Source: Methylococcales bacterium (GTDB lineage: Bacteria; Pseudomonadota; Gammaproteobacteria; Methylococcales; Methylomonadaceae). From it: a stretch of DNA of 64,000 nt. The translations under genes and the position numbers were made by a program. The stretch is taken from the NCBI GenBank assembly GCA_028715725.1, contig JAQURG010000001.1, forward strand, positions 62,001-126,000, written 5' to 3'. The first letter of the stretch is position 1. Each line of letters starts with the position of its first letter. Of the stretch, positions 26,422-39,033 are shown piece after piece. Below the pieces are notes generated by a model. The model had not been told where the DNA came from. It worked only from the letters and a program-made list of their open reading frames with translations, and made no database searches.

Positions 26422-27360
26422 TTATTCCTGATCAGAATGGAGCTCAACAACATTTTCAGCTATAACAGCTTCCGGGATTGGGTCAACTAAAAGAGGTACC
26501 TCTAATATACCCGCCATTAGCATAGTCAGAATGCTGTGCATTTTATCGCGTATTTCTCGTCTATCGATAATCATATCTATCGCGCCATGCTCCTGGAGAA
26601 ATTCACTACGCTGAAAGCCTTCGGGCAGCTTTTCACGAACGGTTTGTTCTATTACTCTGGGTCCGGCAAAACCAATCAAGGCATTGGGTTCGGCCGCATT
26701 AATATCCCCCAGCATGGCTAAACTGGCTGACACGCCGCCCATGGTCGGGTCTGTCATAAAAGAGATATAAGGAAGTCCTGCATCGGCAAGCCTGGTTAAT
26801 ACCGCGCTGGTTTTCGCCATTTGAAACAGGGAATATAATGATTCCTGCATCCTGGCGCCGCCACTTGACGTAAAGACTATAAACGGCACTCCCAACTCGA
26901 CACTCTTGTTAACCCCACGGACAAAACGCTCTCCCACCACTGACCCCATTGACCCACCCATGAATTTAAAGTCAAAAGCGGCAACAACAATATCGTCGCC
27001 TTTAAGCCGTCCCTTCATGACAACCAGGGCGTCATTTTCCTTGGTTTGTTTTTGCGCCTGAATGATCCTGTCTTTATATTTTTTGCTATCCTTGAATTTT
27101 AATGGATCAACGGGCTTGATATTTTTGCCGATTTCCTCGCGGCCTTCCTCATCCAGAAATATGTTCAAACGCATTCTCGCGGAAATACGCATATGATGTT
27201 CGCATTTTGGACAGACGCTAAGATTTCTCTCCAATTCTATATTATAAAGAATTGCATTACAGCTAGGGCACTTGGTCCACAATCCTTCAGGCACTGCACC
27301 TTTTTTACTGGACCCCTCGGTTCTGATTGTTTTGGGGAGTAATTTTTCAAACCAACTCAT
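26422..27360 (-). CDS. accD: acetyl-CoA carboxylase carboxyltransferase subunit beta
   Basis: Start [10 protein letters not shown]; zinc ribbon CPSCNAILY...[23 protein letters not shown]. Confidence 0.97.
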   Translation of the reverse strand: MSWFEKLLPKTIRTEGSSKKGAVPEGLWTKCPSCNAILYNIELERNLSVCPKCEHHMRISARMRLNIFLDEEGREEIGKNIKPVDPLKFKDSKKYKDRIIQAQKQTKENDALVVMKGRLKGDDIVVAAFDFKFMGGSMGSVVGERFVRGVNKSVELGVPFIVFTSSGGARMQESLYSLFQMAKTSAVLTRLADAGLPYISFMTDPTMGGVSASLAMLGDINAAEPNALIGFAGPRVIEQTVREKLPEGFQRSEFLQEHGAIDMIIDRREIRDKMHSILTMLMAGILEVPLLVDPIPEAVIAENVVELHSDQE

Positions 27361-27391
27361 TCGTATGCTCCGTAGCGCTTTATCATCATGC

Positions 27392-28207
27392 TCATGACTG
27401 CACCTGATTATCCATTGCCTGACGCATGGATGCCAGCAGCTCGACGATTTCATTTTTAGCCTGCTCGAAATCATCCGGATTTGCTTCAATTTTACTAATC
27501 AGGGCGCTGCCGATAACAACGCCATCGCCCAGGTTTGCAACTGTCTTCGCTGTTTCCGCATCCTTAACCCCGAAACCGATAGCGACCGGTAACCGTGTAT
27601 TTGCCCTGATTTGTTGCAGTTTGTTTTCGATATCTGCGGTATTCAAATGCCCGGCGCCGGTTACGCCTTTTAGCGAAACATAATAAATATAACCGCTACC
27701 TGCCGCAGCCATTTTTTTAATACGCTCATCGCTGCTATTCGGCGCTAACAGAAAAATAGGATGAATACCCCGGGCCTTTAACAATGCGCTGCATTCCAGT
27801 CCTTCTTCGGGAGGTAAATCAACGGTTAAAACTCCATCGATTTCAGCCCGTTGCGCAGCATTGGCAAATGCTTCATAACCCATTGCTTCAATCGGGTTTA
27901 AATAACCCATCAACACGACCGGGGTAAGCTGGTCGTTTTTTCTGAATTCTATAGCGATCTCCAGAGTTCTCCTCAAGCTCATCTTATGAGCCAAAGCGCG
28001 CTCGCTGGCACGCTGAATAACAGGGCCATCGGCCATCGGATCGGAAAATGGCACGCCCAATTCAATAATATCGACACCTGCCTTTACCATCGAATGCATC
28101 ATCGGTACGGTAAAATCAGGTCTTGGATCACCCGCAGTAATGAAAGGAATCAACGCCTTGCGGCCTGTTTTTGCAAGTTCTTCAAATTTGGCGGCTAAAC
28201 GGCTCAC
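27392..28207 (-). CDS. trpA: tryptophan synthase alpha chain
   Basis: [32 protein letters not shown]. Confidence 0.98.
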   Translation of the reverse strand: MSRLAAKFEELAKTGRKALIPFITAGDPRPDFTVPMMHSMVKAGVDIIELGVPFSDPMADGPVIQRASERALAHKMSLRRTLEIAIEFRKNDQLTPVVLMGYLNPIEAMGYEAFANAAQRAEIDGVLTVDLPPEEGLECSALLKARGIHPIFLLAPNSSDERIKKMAAAGSGYIYYVSLKGVTGAGHLNTADIENKLQQIRANTRLPVAIGFGVKDAETAKTVANLGDGVVIGSALISKIEANPDDFEQAKNEIVELLASMRQAMDNQVQS

Positions 28208-29406
28208 AGTTCTATCCCCTCACGTTTGGCCATGGTTTGCATATCTTTATCGCCGCGACCGGACAAACTGACAATAATAATCTCGTCTTTGTTCATAGTC
28301 GGCGCGAGTTTCATCGTGTAAGCCATGGCATGGCTGGATTCCAGTGCAGGAATAATGCCTTCCATGCGCGTCAGGGCATAAAAACCTTCCAGTGCTTCGG
28401 TGTCGGTTATATTGACATAGGTCGCCCGCTTCGTATCTTTCAGCCAAGCATGCTCAGGGCCTACTCCGGGGTAATCCAGGCCTGCCGAGATAGAATGGGT
28501 CTCGATAATTTCACCGTCATCATCAGCCATTAAATAAGTACGATTACCGTGCAATACGCCTGGCCGGCCCGCACACAACGGAGCCGAATGCCGACCTGTC
28601 GCCACACCGTCACCCGCCGCCTCAACGCCGAACATTTTTACCGATTCATCTTCAATAAAGGGATAAAACAGACCGATAGCATTTGAACCGCCGCCGACAC
28701 AAGCCACCAAAGCATCAGGTAAACGTCCTGTCGCCTCCAGGCATTGCTGTTTGGACTCGCGTCCAATAATTGCCTGAAAATCTCTCACCATGGCCGGATA
28801 AGGGTGTGGACCTGCAACTGTGCCGATAATATAAAAGGTATTATCGACATTCGTTACCCAATCCCTGAGCGCTTCGTTCAGGGCGTCTTTCAGAGTTTTT
28901 GATCCTGACTCAACCGCGACTACTTTTGCCCCCAATAACTTCATGCGATAAACATTCAGGGATTGCCGAACTACGTCAACGGCGCCCATATAAACCACGC
29001 ACTCCAGCCCCAGTCTTGCAGCAACCGTTGCGGTTGCAACGCCGTGCTGGCCTGCTCCGGTTTCAGCAATAATGCGAGTTTTACCCATACGTTTAGCCAG
29101 TAACGCCTGGCCCACTGTATTGTTGATTTTATGAGAGCCGGTATGATTAAGATCCTCGCGTTTTAAATAGATCTGCGCACCACCCAGTTCCCGACTCCAG
29201 CGCTCGGCATGGTACAAAGGCGAAGGCCGTCCTACGTAGTCTTTTAGGTCAGCGTCCAGTTCGGCTATAAATTCAGGATCTTTTAAATACTGTTGATAAG
29301 CTGCATTTAATTCCTGAATGGGCGGTATTAATGTTTCAGCAACGAAAATTCCGCCGTAAGGGCCAAAATGTCCCCGCTCATCGGGCATATTATATTTTTC
29401 GGTCAT
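28204..29406 (-). CDS. trpB: tryptophan synthase beta chain
   Basis: [29 protein letters not shown]. Confidence 0.99.
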   Translation of the reverse strand: MTEKYNMPDERGHFGPYGGIFVAETLIPPIQELNAAYQQYLKDPEFIAELDADLKDYVGRPSPLYHAERWSRELGGAQIYLKREDLNHTGSHKINNTVGQALLAKRMGKTRIIAETGAGQHGVATATVAARLGLECVVYMGAVDVVRQSLNVYRMKLLGAKVVAVESGSKTLKDALNEALRDWVTNVDNTFYIIGTVAGPHPYPAMVRDFQAIIGRESKQQCLEATGRLPDALVACVGGGSNAIGLFYPFIEDESVKMFGVEAAGDGVATGRHSAPLCAGRPGVLHGNRTYLMADDDGEIIETHSISAGLDYPGVGPEHAWLKDTKRATYVNITDTEALEGFYALTRMEGIIPALESSHAMAYTMKLAPTMNKDEIIIVSLSGRGDKDMQTMAKREGIEL

Positions 29407-30035
29407 GTTATTGCTTTGTCACCCTCATTAACTTGTTTTATAAATGCCGCCATTTTAAGCGAGTCTTTAATACCTTTTTCTGTTTCCACACAGCTACTCA
29501 CATCAAGCGCGTAAGGTCTTACTGTCTGTACGGCCTGTTTGGCATTCTCCACATTCAGACCACCCGCCAGGATTACAGGCAGCCCACACTGATCAGGTAT
29601 CAGCTCCCAGTCAAATTGACTACCCGTACCACCCTTGGCATCGGGATGATACGCGTCCAGCAATAACCCGTCGGCATCGTTATAGCGCTGGGCCAATGCG
29701 GAAATATCAATGCCCTCGCGCATGCTTACCGCTTTAATGTAGCGTTTATTATAAACTCTGCATGCTTCAGCCGGTTCATCGCCATGAAATTGCAAACAAT
29801 CAATCGGTACCCTTGCCAGAATCTCGCGTATCCTGGCTTCCTGCTCGTCGACAAACAAAGCGACAACCGTGGTGAATGCAGTTAAGGCATTGACAATTCT
29901 GATCGCCTGTTCAATTTCAACATGCCTCGGACTAGGCGGATAAAACACTAACCCGATTGCATCTATACCCAAATGAGCCGCATGAACCGCATCTTCAACA
30001 CGGGTAAAACCGCAAATTTTAACGCGAGTTCGCAT
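29403..30035 (-). CDS. trpF: phosphoribosylanthranilate isomerase
   Basis: [28 protein letters not shown]; next to trpBA. Confidence 0.97.
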   Translation of the reverse strand: MRTRVKICGFTRVEDAVHAAHLGIDAIGLVFYPPSPRHVEIEQAIRIVNALTAFTTVVALFVDEQEARIREILARVPIDCLQFHGDEPAEACRVYNKRYIKAVSMREGIDISALAQRYNDADGLLLDAYHPDAKGGTGSQFDWELIPDQCGLPVILAGGLNVENAKQAVQTVRPYALDVSSCVETEKGIKDSLKMAAFIKQVNEGDKAIT

Positions 30036-30502
30036 AAAGTGGCATGAGAATTTGTGGAAAAAAATTAGCCAAATAGGATAACATAATAATGTGTTTATTT
30101 AATTGAAAATCAATCATCGCAATGTAACATCATTAAATATTCCCGCTATCATCGTTATTAAAAACGCTGACTTTTAATCGCCACCCGCATTTCTATCGCT
30201 ATTTCAAAAAGCTCCTTTATCAACCCGGGCTCTTTGATGCTAACCTTGCGGTTATCTCATGAATAATCAAAGTTTGGCGGTACAGCTAATCCTTGCAAGA
30301 GGGCTTAAGGCTGATAAGTATTGCACTCAACTTTAAAACATCAATAACCCGTATTTTTAAAATAACCCGGCGATCACGGCAATGCTATCTCTTTTTTGTT
30401 ACACTTGCTGAATTAAATTCATACACACTCACTTAACCAACCCATTGAGTAATCTTGCTCATTGCAGATTAACAATTTTCCACAAATATATAACGCGCAT
30501 CC

Positions 30503-33346
30503 ATGGATAAAACATACGCCCCCCATTCAATCGAACAACGCTGGTACAAAACTTGGGAAGAAAAAGGCTATTTTACCGCACAAAAAACAGGCGAATCCTA
30601 TTGCATCATGATCCCACCGCCCAACGTCACCGGCAGTTTACATATGGGTCATGCTTTTCAGGATACGATCATGGACGCCCTCATCCGCTACCACCGCATG
30701 AAAGGCTATAGCACCTTGTGGCAAGCGGGAACTGATCATGCCGGGATAGCCACACAAATGGTTGTGGAACGACTGTGTAATGCTGAAGGAAAAACCCGCC
30801 ACGATTATGGACGGGGAAAATTTATTGATAAAGTCTGGCAATGGAAAGCTGAATCGGGAGGTACGATTACCCGCCAACTGCGGCGCATGGGCTCTTCTCT
30901 GGACTGGAGCAGGGAGCGCTTTACAATGGATGAAGGCATGTCTGACGCCGTTCAGGAGGTATTTATACGCTTGTATGAGGAAGGGCTGATTTACCGCGGC
31001 AAACGTTTGGTCAATTGGGACCCGGTTCTGCACACGGCCGTTTCTGACTTGGAAGTACTGTCCGCAGAAGAGTCAGGCTCGATGTGGCATATTCGTTACC
31101 CGCTATCTAATGGACAAGGGCATATGATTGTTGCAACCACTCGTCCTGAAACCCTGCTCGGCGATGCGGCGGTTGCGATACATCCCGATGATGACCGCTA
31201 CAAACATGTGCTGGGCGAGTTCCTCGAACTGCCGCTTACCGGCCGCAGGATTCCGATTATTGCCGATGACTATGTCGATCCTGAATTTGGAACAGGCTGC
31301 GTCAAGATCACGCCCGCCCATGATTTTAACGACTACGAAGTATGGACGCGCCACCGCAATACTGCTGTAATCCAGGCATTACCGCATGGCGGCTTGATTA
31401 ATATTTTTACAGTTGACGCAACAATACGCCGCAATGGGATAGATGAAAATAATCTGATTCCGGAAAAATATTGCGGCCTGGATCGCTTTGAAGCACGCAA
31501 ACAAATAGTCGCTGATCTTGAGGCTGGCGGTTTGCTGGAAAAAATTGCCGACCATAAATTGATGGTGCCAAGGGGAGACCGCACTAATAGCATCATCGAA
31601 CCGTTACTGACTGACCAATGGTATGTCAAGGTTGCGCCATTGGCGGAGCCTGCGATTGCAGCTGTTGAAAACGGCGATATTAAATTTGTCCCGGACAACT
31701 GGAAAAACACTTATTTTGACTGGATGCGCAACATTCAGGACTGGTGCATCTCCCGGCAAATCTGGTGGGGGCACCGAATCCCGGCCTGGTATGATGACAA
31801 GGGAAATATTTATGTCGGCCGCTCCGAGCAAGCCATCCGCGAGAAACATCACTTGCCCGCTGATTACCTATTGAAACAGGATGAAGACGTGCTCGATACC
31901 TGGTTTTCATCAGCGCTTTGGCCTTTTTCAACGCTTGGCTGGCCGGAAAATACGCCGGAACTGGCGAAACATTACCCAACCAGCGTTTTGGTAACAGGTT
32001 TTGACATTATCTTCTTCTGGGTGGCCCGGATGATCATGATGGGATTGAAATTCCAGGGTACAGTGCCGTTTAAGGAAGTCTACATCCACGGACTGGTGCG
32101 TGATGCGGAAGGTCAGAAAATGTCCAAATCCAAGGGTAATGTACTGGACCCGATCGACATCATCGACGGTATAGAACTGGATGCTTTGGTGGAAAAGCGC
32201 ACCTCCGGCATGATGCAGCCGCATTTAGCCAAAAAAATCGCACAGGATACGCGCAAACATTTTCCGGACGGAATTCAGTCTTATGGCACAGATGCTTTGC
32301 GCTTTACCTTTGCCTCTTTGGCATCGACAGGCAGGGATATTCGTTTTGATCTTGCCAGAACGGAAGGTTATCGCAATTTCTGCAATAAACTATGGAATGC
32401 TGCACGCTTCGTGCTGATGAATACCGAAGGGCAGAATAACGGCTTATCTGATGCAGCCTGCGCCTATACGCAAGTAGATCGCTGGATTATTTCCAGACTG
32501 CATCAGGTAACGGCTGCAACAAACCACGCCATCGATAATTATCGTTTTGACCTGGCGGCGCAGGCCATTTATGACTTTACCTGGAATGAATACTGCGACT
32601 GGTACCTGGAACTGGCGAAAATATCGCTGCAAGCAGATGATGAAGCATTGCAACGCGGCACTCGTAAAACTCTGCTCACCGTTCTGGAATCCATTTTACG
32701 TTTGGCGCATCCGATCATGCCGTTTATTACCGAAGAAATCTGGCAAAGAGTTGCACCACTGGCAGGTATTATAGTCAGCAATGGCGCCGCAAACGGCCGG
32801 GAACAGGCCGACACTATCATGCTCCAGCCTTATCCGGCAGCCGATGAAGCACAAATTGCGGACGAGGCCATTGCCGAGACTAATTGGATAATGAACTTTA
32901 TTCTGGGTGTACGCCGTATTCGTGGAGAAATGAATATTGCTCCGGGTAAGCTCTTGCCGGTATTACTACAGAATGGTTCTGCTATTGACCAAAGCTATTT
33001 AACTCGTAATAGGCTTAATTTAAGCAAGCTCGGGCGGCTGGAGTCGATAACCTGGTTAAATAGCGCAGACACAACCCCCGAATCGGCAATTGCATTGATC
33101 GGCAAGATGAAGATCCTGATTCCAATGGCAGGCTTGATTGACAAAACAGCTGAATTGGCGCGACTGGAAAAAGAAATACAAAAAATTAAAAACGACTTGC
33201 CCAGAGTAGAGGGCAAATTAAGTAATCCGACCTTTGTCAATAAGGCCCCGCCGGAGGTTATTAATAAAGAAAAAGCCCGGCTGGCTGATTTACACACAAT
33301 GCTCAATAACCTCGAGCAACAACACAATAAAATCATGGCATTGTAA
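30503..33346 (+). CDS. valS: valyl-tRNA synthetase
   Basis: [33 protein letters not shown]-terminal coiled coil. Confidence 0.98.
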   Translation: MDKTYAPHSIEQRWYKTWEEKGYFTAQKTGESYCIMIPPPNVTGSLHMGHAFQDTIMDALIRYHRMKGYSTLWQAGTDHAGIATQMVVERLCNAEGKTRHDYGRGKFIDKVWQWKAESGGTITRQLRRMGSSLDWSRERFTMDEGMSDAVQEVFIRLYEEGLIYRGKRLVNWDPVLHTAVSDLEVLSAEESGSMWHIRYPLSNGQGHMIVATTRPETLLGDAAVAIHPDDDRYKHVLGEFLELPLTGRRIPIIADDYVDPEFGTGCVKITPAHDFNDYEVWTRHRNTAVIQALPHGGLINIFTVDATIRRNGIDENNLIPEKYCGLDRFEARKQIVADLEAGGLLEKIADHKLMVPRGDRTNSIIEPLLTDQWYVKVAPLAEPAIAAVENGDIKFVPDNWKNTYFDWMRNIQDWCISRQIWWGHRIPAWYDDKGNIYVGRSEQAIREKHHLPADYLLKQDEDVLDTWFSSALWPFSTLGWPENTPELAKHYPTSVLVTGFDIIFFWVARMIMMGLKFQGTVPFKEVYIHGLVRDAEGQKMSKSKGNVLDPIDIIDGIELDALVEKRTSGMMQPHLAKKIAQDTRKHFPDGIQSYGTDALRFTFASLASTGRDIRFDLARTEGYRNFCNKLWNAARFVLMNTEGQNNGLSDAACAYTQVDRWIISRLHQVTAATNHAIDNYRFDLAAQAIYDFTWNEYCDWYLELAKISLQADDEALQRGTRKTLLTVLESILRLAHPIMPFITEEIWQRVAPLAGIIVSNGAANGREQADTIMLQPYPAADEAQIADEAIAETNWIMNFILGVRRIRGEMNIAPGKLLPVLLQNGSAIDQSYLTRNRLNLSKLGRLESITWLNSADTTPESAIALIGKMKILIPMAGLIDKTAELARLEKEIQKIKNDLPRVEGKLSNPTFVNKAPPEVINKEKARLADLHTMLNNLEQQHNKIMAL

Positions 33347-33437
33347 AATAAGACTAAGGATTTGATCAGGCTCCTGGTTGCTTGAACCTTGAGCCCCATT
33401 CAACTACTATTTATGAAATTCACGAGGTAATCATTAC

Positions 33438-35150
33438 ATGGCTATCGCAACAACAGATTTTCAATTTGCCGGCATAACAAGGTGCCTGATTCAGGAAGGT
33501 CTGTTGACTGAAAACGATGCCAGAATTCATAGCAAGGAAGCACAAAAAAACAAGACGCCGTTAATTAGCTATCTTGTTGCTAACAAAATTGTTGATAGTA
33601 AGACTATCGCCTCAAAAGCTTCAATTGAATTCGGGCTCCCTTTTTTTGATCTTGACGCTATAGATCTTCGTAACCTCCCTATGGATCTGGTTAGCGAGAA
33701 GCTTATACGCAATTATCATACGCTTCCCCTTTTTACCCGGGGCAAAACGCTGTTTCTAGCCATATCCGATCCAACCAATATTCAGGCGCTGGATGACATA
33801 AAGTTTCAAAGCCGGCTTCATCCGGAAACCATACTGGTTGAAGAGCATAAACTGCTTAAAGCCATCGAGATAGCTTTGGAAGCCAAGGACAGCACAATAT
33901 CCGCACTGCTCGATGAAGACCTGGAGAATCTGGATATCTCCGGAGGAGATGAGGATAATGCTAAAAGTGAAATCAGTTCAGATGTCGACGACGCCCCGAT
34001 TGTACGCTTTGTCAATAAAATTTTATTGGATGCGATAAAAAAAGGGGCTTCCGATATCCACATGGAGCCCTATGAAAAACATTTCCGTATTCGCTTCAGG
34101 GCAGATGGAATGCTCTATCAGGTCGCCAGCCCTCCTTCCAATATCGCGACCAGAATCGTATCCAGGGTTAAAGTCATGTCGAAAATGGATATTGCTGAAC
34201 GCCGTGTTCCACAAGATGGACGCATCAAGATGACTATTTCCAAACACCGGGCGATCGATTTTCGTGTCAATACCTGCCCTACTTTATTTGGTGAAAAAGT
34301 CGTTCTGCGTATTCTAGATCCCAACACGGCCCGGATTGGCATTGAAAAATTAGGCTTTGAACCGGATCAGCAAGAACTTTTTCTTGAGGCCATTAACAAA
34401 CCCTATGGTCTGGTGCTGGTTACCGGCCCCACAGGCAGCGGCAAAACCGTATCGCTGTACACGGGTTTAAACCTTCTCAATAGTATTGACCGCAATATTT
34501 CCACAGCAGAAGACCCGGTGGAAATTACGGTAGAAGGCATTAACCAGGTCAATATAAACCCCAAAGCCGGCTTGACCTTTGCCGGGGCTTTACGTGCTTT
34601 TCTACGACAAGACCCGGATATCATCATGGTTGGGGAAATTCGCGATCTGGAAACTGCTGACATTGCAGTTAAAGCGGCGCAAACCGGCCATTTGGTATTA
34701 TCAACCTTGCATACGAATGATGCCCCACAAACATTAAACCGGCTCATGCTAATGGGTGTCGCACCCTTTAACATTGTCTCAGCGGTTAATTTGATTATGG
34801 CTCAACGTCTGGCGCGCCGCTTGTGTGAATACTGCAAAAAACCCGCTACATTCCCTGGTGTTGTTCTCAAATCAGCCGGCTTTAAAGAAGAGGAGTTGAA
34901 AACACTCCAAATATTCAGCCCTGTAGGCTGTGAACATTGCATGAATGGCTATAAAGGCAGGGTTGGCGTTTATCAGGTCATGACGCTGAGTGACGCAATG
35001 CGCAGCCTTATATTGGAAGGCGGCAATGCTATGCAACTTGCAGAACAAGCAAAATCCGAAGGCATAAATGATTTACGCGCATCAGCATTAAATAAAATTC
35101 GCCAGGGCATTACCAGCCTTGAAGAAATTGACCGGGTTACCAAGGAATAA
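33438..35150 (+). CDS. pilB: type IV pilus assembly ATPase PilB
   Basis: GPTGSGKTVSLYTGLN, RAFLRQDPDIIMVGEIRDLETADIAVKAAQTGHLVLSTLHTND. Confidence 0.97.
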   Translation: MAIATTDFQFAGITRCLIQEGLLTENDARIHSKEAQKNKTPLISYLVANKIVDSKTIASKASIEFGLPFFDLDAIDLRNLPMDLVSEKLIRNYHTLPLFTRGKTLFLAISDPTNIQALDDIKFQSRLHPETILVEEHKLLKAIEIALEAKDSTISALLDEDLENLDISGGDEDNAKSEISSDVDDAPIVRFVNKILLDAIKKGASDIHMEPYEKHFRIRFRADGMLYQVASPPSNIATRIVSRVKVMSKMDIAERRVPQDGRIKMTISKHRAIDFRVNTCPTLFGEKVVLRILDPNTARIGIEKLGFEPDQQELFLEAINKPYGLVLVTGPTGSGKTVSLYTGLNLLNSIDRNISTAEDPVEITVEGINQVNINPKAGLTFAGALRAFLRQDPDIIMVGEIRDLETADIAVKAAQTGHLVLSTLHTNDAPQTLNRLMLMGVAPFNIVSAVNLIMAQRLARRLCEYCKKPATFPGVVLKSAGFKEEELKTLQIFSPVGCEHCMNGYKGRVGVYQVMTLSDAMRSLILEGGNAMQLAEQAKSEGINDLRASALNKIRQGITSLEEIDRVTKE

Positions 35151-36373
35151 TGATGGCAAAGCCAGCTGAACAAATCGATTTTATTTGGGAAGGAACCGAT
35201 AAAAACCGGCAAAAAGCCAAAGGAGAGTTGGCTGCGACAAGCGAAATTATTGCCAAAACGGAATTAAGACGAAGAGGTTACCGAGTCACTAAAATAAAGA
35301 AAAAAGCCAAGCCTCTCTTCGCCGCCAAAAGCAAACCCATTAAACCCGGCGAAATAGCGGTTTTATCCAGACAATTGGCGACTATGCTAAACGCCGGCGT
35401 ACCTCTGGTGCAATCTTTCGATATTATTGGAAAGGGTCATGAAAACCCAAGCATGCAAATCTTGCTGCTAGGCATCAAGGCTGATATTGAAGGTGGCGAT
35501 ACTCTGGCTGAAGCACTTAAGAAAAATCCGCAGTATTTTGATGAATTATTCTGCAATCTGGTTCACGCGGGCGAACAGGCAGGGATATTGGAAGCTTTGT
35601 TAGGAAAAATAGCCACTTATAAAGAAAAAACCGAATCCATGAAGAAAAAAATTAAAAAGGCGTTGACCTATCCCATTGCCGTTCTTGTGGTCGCCTTTAT
35701 CGTTACAGCCATTCTGCTGTTGTTTGTGGTGCCGGTATTTGAAGACCTGTTCAAGAGTTTCGGCGCCGACTTGCCTGCTTTCACTCGAATGGTTATCAAT
35801 ATGTCTGAATGGCTGCAAGAATGGTGGTGGATTATCCTTGGTATTATTATTGCCTGCGTTTATGCCTTTGGCTACTTTAAAAAGCGCTCATTTAAATTTA
35901 ATCATTTCCTCGATAGAGCACTCCTCAAACTTCCCATAGTCGGCCTCATTTTAAATAAGTCCGCTATTGCCCGGTTTTCCAGAACCTTATCCACCATGTC
36001 GGCGGCCGGTGTACCGCTGGTAGATGCATTGCAGTCCGTCGCCGGCGCGTGCGGAAATATTATCTACTTCGAAGCTGTATTAAAAATGCGCGAAGAGGTG
36101 TCAGTCGGCCAAAGACTGCAATTTGCCATGCAACAAACCAACCTTTTTCCAAATATGGTGCAGCAGATGGTCGCCATAGGGGAAGAATCAGGCTCAATGG
36201 ACGCCATGTTAGGTAAAGTGGCCGATTTTTATGAAGAAGAAGTCGACAACCTGGTCGATAACTTAAGCAGTCTGATGGAGCCGATTATTATGGTCGTTTT
36301 AGGCATCCTGGTCGGAGGCCTGATTGTCGCTATGTACCTTCCCATATTCAAATTGGGCGCCGCCGTCGGCTAA
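35150..36373 (+). CDS. pilC: type IV pilus inner membrane protein PilC
   Basis: LSRQLATMLNAGVPLVQSFDIIGKG, two GspF domains. Confidence 0.97.
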   Translation: MMAKPAEQIDFIWEGTDKNRQKAKGELAATSEIIAKTELRRRGYRVTKIKKKAKPLFAAKSKPIKPGEIAVLSRQLATMLNAGVPLVQSFDIIGKGHENPSMQILLLGIKADIEGGDTLAEALKKNPQYFDELFCNLVHAGEQAGILEALLGKIATYKEKTESMKKKIKKALTYPIAVLVVAFIVTAILLLFVVPVFEDLFKSFGADLPAFTRMVINMSEWLQEWWWIILGIIIACVYAFGYFKKRSFKFNHFLDRALLKLPIVGLILNKSAIARFSRTLSTMSAAGVPLVDALQSVAGACGNIIYFEAVLKMREEVSVGQRLQFAMQQTNLFPNMVQQMVAIGEESGSMDAMLGKVADFYEEEVDNLVDNLSSLMEPIIMVVLGILVGGLIVAMYLPIFKLGAAVG

Positions 36374-36429
36374 CCGTTTTTATATGCCCCGTTCGGAAGC
36401 ACTCCGAATATACACTTTTTTAAAAACGC

Positions 36430-37311
36430 ATGACACAACAGCTTAATATGCTTTTAAATATGCCTTATTTTTTTTCTGCTCTAGCCGGTGTTATCGGGTT
36501 ACTGGTCGGCAGTTTCCTTAATGTCGTGATCCACAGGCTGCCCATAATGATGCAGCGAAACTGGCGCAGGGAATGTACCGAATATCTGCAACTCGAATCC
36601 GCTGATACGCAAACCCGGGAAGAACCTTTTAACCTTGTTTTTCCGCTATCACAATGTCCGGCTTGCCATATACCAATCAAGCCCTACCAAAATATCCCGG
36701 TCATCAGTTATCTTTTTTTAAAAGGCCGGTGCGCTTCATGCGACAAACCCATCTCCTTGCGTTACCCCGTCATAGAAATATTTACTGCAATTACTACAGC
36801 CATAGTAGCATGGCATTTTGGCTATACGCCGCAAGCCGTTTTTGCGATGGTGCTAACCTGGTCATTGATTGCTTTGAGCGTTATCGATATTGACCACATG
36901 TTATTACCCGACTCCATCACTCTTCCCGTACTCTGGCTTGGGATAGGTTTGAGCCTGTTTAACTTTTTTACTGATACGAACTCCAGCATTATCGGTGCTA
37001 TCGCGGGCTATTTAACTCTTTGGCTGATCTATCATCTGTTTAAACTGGCAACCGGCAAGGAAGGCATGGGCTATGGTGACTTTAAGCTGCTGGCTTTATT
37101 CGGCGCATGGCTGGGCTGGCAATATCTGCCTGTTATCATTTTATTATCATCACTGGTCGGTGCAGTCATTGGACTCACCTTGATTATTGTTGTTAAACGT
37201 GATCATACTGTCCCCATCCCGTTTGGCCCCTATTTAGCGATGGCAGGATGGATAACCTTGTTGTGGGGCCATGATATCAATCGGTTTTATTTGACAACAG
37301 TTGGCTTATAA
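36430..37311 (+). CDS. pilD: prepilin peptidase / N-methyltransferase PilD
   Basis: GSFLNVVIHRLPIM, CPACHIPIKPYQNIPVISYLFLKGRCASC, GMGYGDFKLLALFGAWLG. Confidence 0.97.
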   Translation: MTQQLNMLLNMPYFFSALAGVIGLLVGSFLNVVIHRLPIMMQRNWRRECTEYLQLESADTQTREEPFNLVFPLSQCPACHIPIKPYQNIPVISYLFLKGRCASCDKPISLRYPVIEIFTAITTAIVAWHFGYTPQAVFAMVLTWSLIALSVIDIDHMLLPDSITLPVLWLGIGLSLFNFFTDTNSSIIGAIAGYLTLWLIYHLFKLATGKEGMGYGDFKLLALFGAWLGWQYLPVIILLSSLVGAVIGLTLIIVVKRDHTVPIPFGPYLAMAGWITLLWGHDINRFYLTTVGL

Positions 37312-37344
37312 GACTTGTATGGATAATGCCCATGATAACGAATC

Positions 37345-37947
37345 ATGCTGAAAGTAGGCCTCACCGGCGGTATAGGTTGCGGCAAAACTACTGTTGCCAG
37401 AATCTTTTCTCAATTGGCTATACCCGTCATTGATGCAGATGAAATATCCCATCAGTTAGTCGCGATCGGACAACCTGCGCTCGCTCAAATACAGCAGGAG
37501 TTTGGCGCAGACATGCTCGGCAAGGATGGCTCATTGAATAGAAAGAAGCTTGGAGAGCTCATATTTTCCGATCTCAAACAAAAACAAAAGCTGGAATCCA
37601 TTCTCCATCCGTTGGTTTATCAAGCCATACAGGCAGAGCTCAAGCAACTGACTGCGCCCTATTGCATTATTTGTATCCCGTTATTGTTCGAAACGAATAT
37701 GAGTCATTTCGTTGACCGGGTTCTGGTTGTTGACTGTCCTGTTGAAATACAGATCGAGCGGGTTAAAAATCGCGATAATCTCACTATTGAAAGGATACAA
37801 TCCATTATAGACACTCAGGTATCACGCAGCTTCAGAATAGAAAAAGCCGATGATCTCATCGAAAATAGCAATACAGATGATAAACTTGCGGAACGTATCA
37901 AAAAATTGCACAATTTGTACCTTTCATTAAGCACTTGCCGGGATTAA
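37345..37947 (+). CDS. coaE: dephospho-CoA kinase
   Basis: MLKVGLTGGIGCGKTTVARIF. Confidence 0.97.
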   Translation: MLKVGLTGGIGCGKTTVARIFSQLAIPVIDADEISHQLVAIGQPALAQIQQEFGADMLGKDGSLNRKKLGELIFSDLKQKQKLESILHPLVYQAIQAELKQLTAPYCIICIPLLFETNMSHFVDRVLVVDCPVEIQIERVKNRDNLTIERIQSIIDTQVSRSFRIEKADDLIENSNTDDKLAERIKKLHNLYLSLSTCRD

Positions 37948-37948
37948 C

Positions 37949-38722
37949 GTGTCTGTGAACAATACCATTACTTATGAATTTCCACTCAACGAACGAATCC
38001 GTGTTTTCATAAGGATTGAACAGTTATTTCAACAATTCAGCCATTTTTCCGCGGGTGAAACCATTGCCGATAAGCGCGCTGCAATTAGCACTCTGCTTGA
38101 TATCATGCTGATTTTCAGACGCAATGATCTGAAATCAGAGATTCTGAAAGAACTGGATCGTCATGCGGCCATACTCAACAAAATTGCCAGCAGTGATGGT
38201 ATTAACACCCAATTGCTGGACAGCATCCTTGGCCAACTCGAGCAGATCAGCAAAAAGCTCCATTCAATCACAGGAAAAATCGGCATCAACGTCATGGAAA
38301 ACGATTTGTTCCAAAGCATTGCCCAGCGCAGTTCGATCCCAGGCGGCACCTGTTCTTTCGATTTGCCGGAATACCATTACTGGCTGGAGCAGGATGAAGC
38401 CGTTCGTTTTAACGATCTGCAGCACTGGAGAAGTCCTTTTAACGATATAAGCACAGCAATTGACCTTATCCTCAATTTTATACGCAATAGCAGGTCCCAT
38501 ACTCAGGAAGTCGCTGTTGCAGGTTTTTTCCAGATTCCACTGGATAAAAGTCAACCTTTCCAACTTCTCAAGATAAGCGTCGATAAATCAATACCGTGTT
38601 TTGCCGAGATCAGCGGCGGCAAACACCGTTGCACCATCCGATTTATGGAACCGTCTACCGATAAACGCCCGACGCAAAGTACTTCCGACATACCTTTTTC
38701 TTTAACCTGCTGCCTATTCTAA
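37949..38722 (+). CDS. zapD: cell division protein ZapD
   Basis: [23 protein letters not shown]; between coaE and yacG. Confidence 0.95.
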   Translation: MSVNNTITYEFPLNERIRVFIRIEQLFQQFSHFSAGETIADKRAAISTLLDIMLIFRRNDLKSEILKELDRHAAILNKIASSDGINTQLLDSILGQLEQISKKLHSITGKIGINVMENDLFQSIAQRSSIPGGTCSFDLPEYHYWLEQDEAVRFNDLQHWRSPFNDISTAIDLILNFIRNSRSHTQEVAVAGFFQIPLDKSQPFQLLKISVDKSIPCFAEISGGKHRCTIRFMEPSTDKRPTQSTSDIPFSLTCCLF

Positions 38723-38928
38723 TGTCATCATCTGACCAACCGTTTTTTGTAAAATGTCCTGTTTGTAGACACCTTGTTCCGTGGACAGCCGAACAGGAGT
38801 TTAAGCCTTTTTGCTCTGAACGCTGTAGATTAATAGACTTGGGAGAATGGGTTATGGAAGAAAAAAGAATTCCAGGAGAACCTCTGGAGCAGGAAAACGA
38901 TGATGGAGATGACCCTTTCTTCCAATGA
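38722..38928 (+). CDS. yacG: DNA gyrase inhibitor YacG
   Basis: [12 protein letters not shown]...[17 protein letters not shown]. Confidence 0.95.
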   Translation: MSSSDQPFFVKCPVCRHLVPWTAEQEFKPFCSERCRLIDLGEWVMEEKRIPGEPLEQENDDGDDPFFQ

Positions 38929-39033
38929 GATAAATATCAAGCGCCAACAGCGGGCAGCCTGACCTCATCGTGTGATCTACCAGGTTAATGCAACCTGACC
39001 CGCTAACATCATCACACCCATACACTTTAAACA